A model generated the notes under the pieces. The model was not told where the DNA came from. It worked only from the letters and a program-made list of their open reading frames with translations, and ran no database searches. A program made the position numbers and the translations under genes. Shown piece by piece: positions 55,301-61,300 of a DNA stretch of 64,000 nt. Source of the DNA: Siphonodentalium dalli (Eukaryota > Mollusca > Scaphopoda > Gadilida > Siphonodentaliidae); the NCBI GenBank assembly GCA_032622095.1, contig CP136062.1, forward strand, positions 136,190,960 to 136,254,959, given 5' to 3'. Every line of letters begins with the position of its first letter. The stretch's first letter is position 1.

Positions 55301-58300
55301 AGCCATAAGAAGCCCTTTCAAATAAGTGGTCAATAACATTGTTAGTTTTTTCCGTTCTACTGTTATCCTTCTTTCTTTATTTGGAAATGGTTTACCGTAT
55401 CTCAGTGTAAATTTGGTATGGAGGATCGCCATCAAAAGCGCTTTCAAAATAGGTTCAATTGACATTGCTCACATGTTCTGTTCCAGTGTTATCCTTCTTT
55501 GTTTATCTGGAAATAATGGTTTTCTAACTGTCTGCGCATTGTAATACCTCTGGGCCCATACATGAGGGCATGTTCTCCTTGAGGTGCTATTCAGGAACTC
55601 CAGGACGATTGACGGATCAATATTCATTGCACGCTTGTTCCGACAAGTACAGTGTTATTGCCGTTCCATATTTACAAATATGTATGGAACATACGTTCGT
55701 TGACGTCAAATGGCAGACATGACATTTGCCTCAACCATGAAACCGGAACTATAAAATAAGAGCATCATCATGTGATAAAACAACCCCTGTTTGTTCCTAA
55801 AGAAACATTGTAAGTCTGTATTTTTAATGCACAGATTCTAGGATGGGTGACATGTAATAAACACAGATCGTCACATGTGTTAATGGGTTTGTTGATACGG
55901 CACTTGTACCATCGAGGAAGAATAGAACTCGAGGATAGAACTCGAAGGATAGACCTCTCATTCTATCCTTCCGCGCTAGTACTCATGCCATATCAACCAA
56001 CCCATTAACACACATGATGTTCTGTGTTTATTACACATCACCCGTGTGACTAGTGTCGGTCTGTGTACTAAACAGATATAAAGTGACATTGTATATACAC
56101 AAGCCGGTGCACTATAACAACAACCAGTGACAAAACCACATACCGCAAAACCTTTTAAAATATGGAAATCTATATTGATTTACCCCACATCACTGCATGC
56201 CATGTTCAAGACAATAGTTTTACAGCAGCCATGTGGTATATGAAATATGAAATTTGGTATGGATGTTCACCATCAACATAAGGGGTTTCAATGAAATGTT
56301 AAATGGTAAAGTTTGCATTTTTCTTAAATTTGGGTTCTGTTCTATCCATCTTTCAATTTGGACCCGTGAGAGGTATGCCAGCATCTGTGGTACAACCTAT
56401 CGTTTTACTATGATTGGGTAGACATAAAGCCACTCATATCATTCAGCATCTGTGGTAAAACCTATCGTTTTACTATGATTGGGTAGACATAAAGCCACTC
56501 ATATCATTCAGCATCTCTGGTACAACCTATCATTTTACTATGATTGGGTAGACATAAAGCCACTAATATTATTCAAGGTCCTCATTATCTTAAAGTCACA
56601 TGGCCATTTATGCTCCAAAATACACCTAATAATATTCACTTTGGAATTTTTCTAGTGCTGGGCGGTATGACGATATATCGGGTATACCCGGTTTTAATTT
56701 TGATATCGTCAATAATATCGTCTGAAATAAAAATATCGTAATACCGTCCCAAGTTGTAATATTCTCCATGTAGGTTGAAACCCATCATATGGTCCCAACA
56801 AACAGCGAAGTTAGAGTAAGTATAATAGTCCCAAACTTGAAGTTTGAAACTTCCCGGAAATACGTAGTCGAAAACGTTTTAAAACATCGGAGCACGTGCT
56901 TGTCAAGTTGGATATGCTTCGTCGAATACATCAAAGAGATACTAGTAGCATCAGTTGGCTACACTGTGAGATTGGTATGTCGCGCGCATGCGACTGGCAC
57001 AATGACCTCCTTTCAAGTTGGTGCAGCTTGCTCTATCAACCGTAACCGGTTGCTTGGAGACGGATTACGATGTCAGATTTTATATTGACCACACTTAGTC
57101 TAGCTGATCGTCTCAATGTGTGCAAATTGCGAGTAAAATGATTTTGTGGACATGTACCGTACAGATCATGGCATTGCTATCGCTTCAACAAATGTCAAAT
57201 TCACAAACTAATTGAACATGATTGTCTCTATTTATTTTCCTCAGCTAAAAAAATGCCGCTGCAAATTCATTTCAAATGTTCACGTCGGCTTTTGCCTCGG
57301 CACTGCCCATTGTGGCATTGTCGACGCTAATTCCCAGGGCTGCCGTATATGGACATTGTCACATTGAAGTCCCACGGTGCTACCAACTACCAATTACCAC
57401 TGATAAATATAGTCTCACAAACAACCAATTCCTCACGAATTAATAAAATGGCAATTTGAAACCGAATGCGGTGCTTAATGTGTGCATGGTGTTGAGCGCT
57501 ATGGTCAAAGGGATATAACTCTAAAAAATGTATGCAAAAACGCACGTGGGCCGTGTTATATGATTATATCCCTTTGTTTCAAAGTTATTATTTCTCCGTC
57601 GGCAAACTGTCAATTGTTGCTGACGAGTGGTCATTATATACATGTATACTGTGATGTTACTGATAATTGATCAATACACATTTACTCGACCTCTCATGAC
57701 CCACAAATCGTAAATAAAACGTAGGGATGTACAGGTATTGTGCAAACTTTATTTATGAAATATTGCATATATTGTACATTGTACTTACCAATTGTAATAT
57801 ACCAAAATAATATCGCGATAATATCGTGTATCGCGATGTTGTCGCCATAATATCGCGATATTTTTTGGGGCCAATATCGCCCAGCCCTAAATTTTTCCCA
57901 GTATCAAAATAGGTTGATAAATACCTGAACTACCTTTCTACACGCATTATATCAGTGTTTCCGCTACTATGGCAGGCTGGCCATCCAGCGGACTCATTCC
58001 CCTCCCCAACCTTGACTTAATATTGGCCACAAAATAGCCACAGATCAAGCTCAGCCCTCTTTTTATACATGACGAGTGATCACCGACACTGATGATTAAC
58101 AGATTGCAAGGAATCATGCACTCGTGCCTGAATAAGCAATAATCATTAGCATGGACCACATGGACTGTAATGTTGTCTACACTATCCTGGGTAACGCTTT
58201 GTCGGCAAATGTTTAGTAGTAATGATCCTCTCGCATTTTAATTTACTGTAGATTTTTGTATACAAGTCCCAACTTTCTGACTCACTATTTTCCCTCAAAA

Positions 58301-61300
58301 TGCACATTATACATCGGTAAGTCATTAGGTGGCTGAATTCTGAGCAACAACCATGAACACAGGTGAGTTTTGGCAGTTGCTGTGATGAACAGTGCAGACA
58401 TTTTACCTCAGAACAAGGTCTGTATCAATGAAATGTTTAATTAAAAATAAAACAATTAAAATTTAATAATTATTATCAGTGTATTTATTCCCTATCAAAT
58501 TAACACAACATTATCCATTATACGAATCCATCATGAGGTGATCTCCGTCTAAGGAATGGCTTTTGATTCTGCACCAACTTGTTTTGATTGGTACTGTGAA
58601 CAAAATACAAAGAAAGCATGCAGAACGTGCCTATAGCACCTGACATGAGCTCTGCTCATGATGCAACACTTATTACTGCGCGAGTACACAAGTTTGACAC
58701 TGAGTGACAATGTGTCTTTTGCCACCCACGGTACTAGTACCTAGTTCCTTTGATGTAGTTCCTTTGATGTCGGCTTTCAATATTGCTATTACTGTTATAA
58801 AAGTCATTGTGTCCACTGTATGTTGTGATGCTTACATGCTTTAGTTCATTAACTTGAGATTAAAGAAAGACGATCTGTTTAATTTGGTTTCTATAGGTTT
58901 CTTGTTGTCTCAAGTGCAAGGAAATGGCTACTTTTCAGTGATAAACATTCCAATTTTCTCCCGACAGGGCACCGGGTATGTGCTTCCCAAAATACGGCCA
59001 CCTTCCCCCATCCTCTAGCGGAAACCCTGTATATGTCCCAGAAAAACAAATTTCAGTCATAAAAAATACAGCTTTGAACACTATGTACAGGCCACTTACA
59101 AAAACGGTGCCATTTCTATTCATCGGAATCGGAAATGGAATTTCCGGAAAAGGTATATCTTTTTATCTTAACATGAAAGTATTAAATAACTTCACACACT
59201 GATTTCTCTTTTGTGTTAACCCTTTCAGTGCCAAGTCTGATTTTTGTATCAACCCATATTTCCTTGATCATTTTTCAAATTTATTGATTATAACGGTTAA
59301 AACGGTGCCATTTCTATTCATCGGAATCGGAAATGGAATTTCCGGAAAAGGTATATCTTTTTATCTTAACATGAAAGTATTAAATAACTTCACACACTGA
59401 TTTCTCTTTTGTGTTAACCCTTTCAGTGCCAAGTCTGATTTTTGTATCAACCCATATTTCCTTGATCATTTTTCAAATTTATTGATTATAATAATGTAAT
59501 CAATAAATTAATAATGTGATATTGTAATCAATTAATAATAATGTGATACATTAATGTATCACATTATTGTAATCAATAAATTTGAAAAATGATCAAGGAA
59601 ATATGGGTTGATACAAAAATCAGACTTGGCACTGGAAGGGTTAATTAATCATGAAAATTATACCATAAGGAACAAAACACGTATTTTCAGTGCTATATTG
59701 ATGAATTTGTTTGGAAATATTCTTAGTAAATGTTTTGAGATACCTGCTACTAAATTATATATACATAATTTTGGGGTTCTAGTATAATAATGTAAGTAAA
59801 ACTGTGTTGTCTACTATATATTTTGAGAACTACGGAATATATGTATATCCTTTATAGACTCAAAAACGACTCGACCGATTGAGCCCAAACTTGCTATCTA
59901 AGGGTAAAAAAGCCACGGGCAGTGTCATCGGACCATTCGTGAGCCTGTGCGACCACTCCTTCACCCTTCAACTGCCACCGCAATGGGGATTGATGGGTTA
60001 ATCGCGTGATAATTAATGAGCGTTTGTATATGACGCGTCGCTACAGCGTTTATCTACTTTAGTGAAAATATACGTAATTTGACCGTCTCGGAAACTGGGG
60101 ATATCGAGAAGAAAACTGCTGGGCCGATTGAACCCAAACTTGCTGTGTAAGGGTAAAAAGCCACAGGCAGTGCACTCGGACCATTCGCGAACCCGTGCGA
60201 CCACTCTTTCACCCTTCAACTGCCACCGTAATGGGGATTGATGGGTTAATCACGTGATAATTAATGAGCGTTTGTATATATGAGGCTTCGCTATTAAAGA
60301 GCGTTTATCTACTTTAGTGAAAATATACAGCAGGTCAAAACTGGGGATATCGAGACGAAATTTCGTACTGAGGGGTTCCAAGGGACGGTGGAGATTTTCG
60401 TCGGGTCAGTTTGTCCGCCCAGGGGTGACCTTGAAACAGGTACCCACAAATGACCTTGGGCGATATCTCGGTAGTCAGCGGTGACATCGATGTGAAATTT
60501 TTTATGTATGGTCAACTCGGGACCGGAAATATTTTTGTCCGGTTATTTTGTCCACCCAACATGACCTTGACACGGGTACCCGCAAATGACCTTGGCCGAT
60601 ATTTCGGGCATCAGCGGTGGCAGCGACGTACGGGGTTACCTTGAAAAACAAAAATTAATGGATCGACCAAAGCCATGGGACCAATCCCGCCAGTGCTAGT
60701 ACAATATATAAGGTCTTCTAAAGTTGCTTTATTGGGTTTCCATAATATTGTCTCCAAAATGAAGATCAGTTAAACATTATGTATATTGATTCTCAGTTTA
60801 TTGTATGATTGTTTAATATCAGACAGTATCTATATCTATTTTAGGTTGTCCAATCACAGAGGTAATAGTCAATATGGCAAGTCTATAGTTCGGAATATAC
60901 AGGTAAGCAGGTCCAACCGACATATATTAGGTGAAATAAGATCCCATTTATTTTAAATATTTTTTATACCCCACTTTCGAAGAAAATGGGGGGATATACT
61001 GGATTGACTGCGTCGCTCCGTCCATCACGCTTTCTCCCTCCGTGTGTCCGGCGTCCATCCGTCCGTCCGACCTCATAACTCGAACAACTATGAACCGATT
61101 TAAATAATTTTTTGTATGCAATCTCCTTAGGATTGCCACTCCGCATGATGCTAATTGCGGTTCGGTCCGACTTTTTTTTTAAAGTTACGCCTCGACTTAT
61201 TTTGACTTAGAAAATTTTGTCTGACTTCATAACTTTAACAAATATGAACCAATTTCAATAATTTTTTCTGTACAAGCTTCTTGTGACACCATATCGATAT

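Noticed and set aside
58897-58979. Exon-like stretch: acceptor CTATAG, open frame in phase with exon 20, donor GTATGT
   Set aside because: It ends in phase 0, while exon 21 (60845) needs phase 2. Exon 20 joined directly to exon 21 keeps both frame and the human spacing, and the encoded peptide is not PIGN-like.
60845-60861. Shorter 17-nt version of exon 21 using GTAATA as donor
   Set aside because: It would put exon 22 out of frame from exon 20. The donor GTAAGC at 60903 fits the phases and gives the conserved IVRNIQ end.
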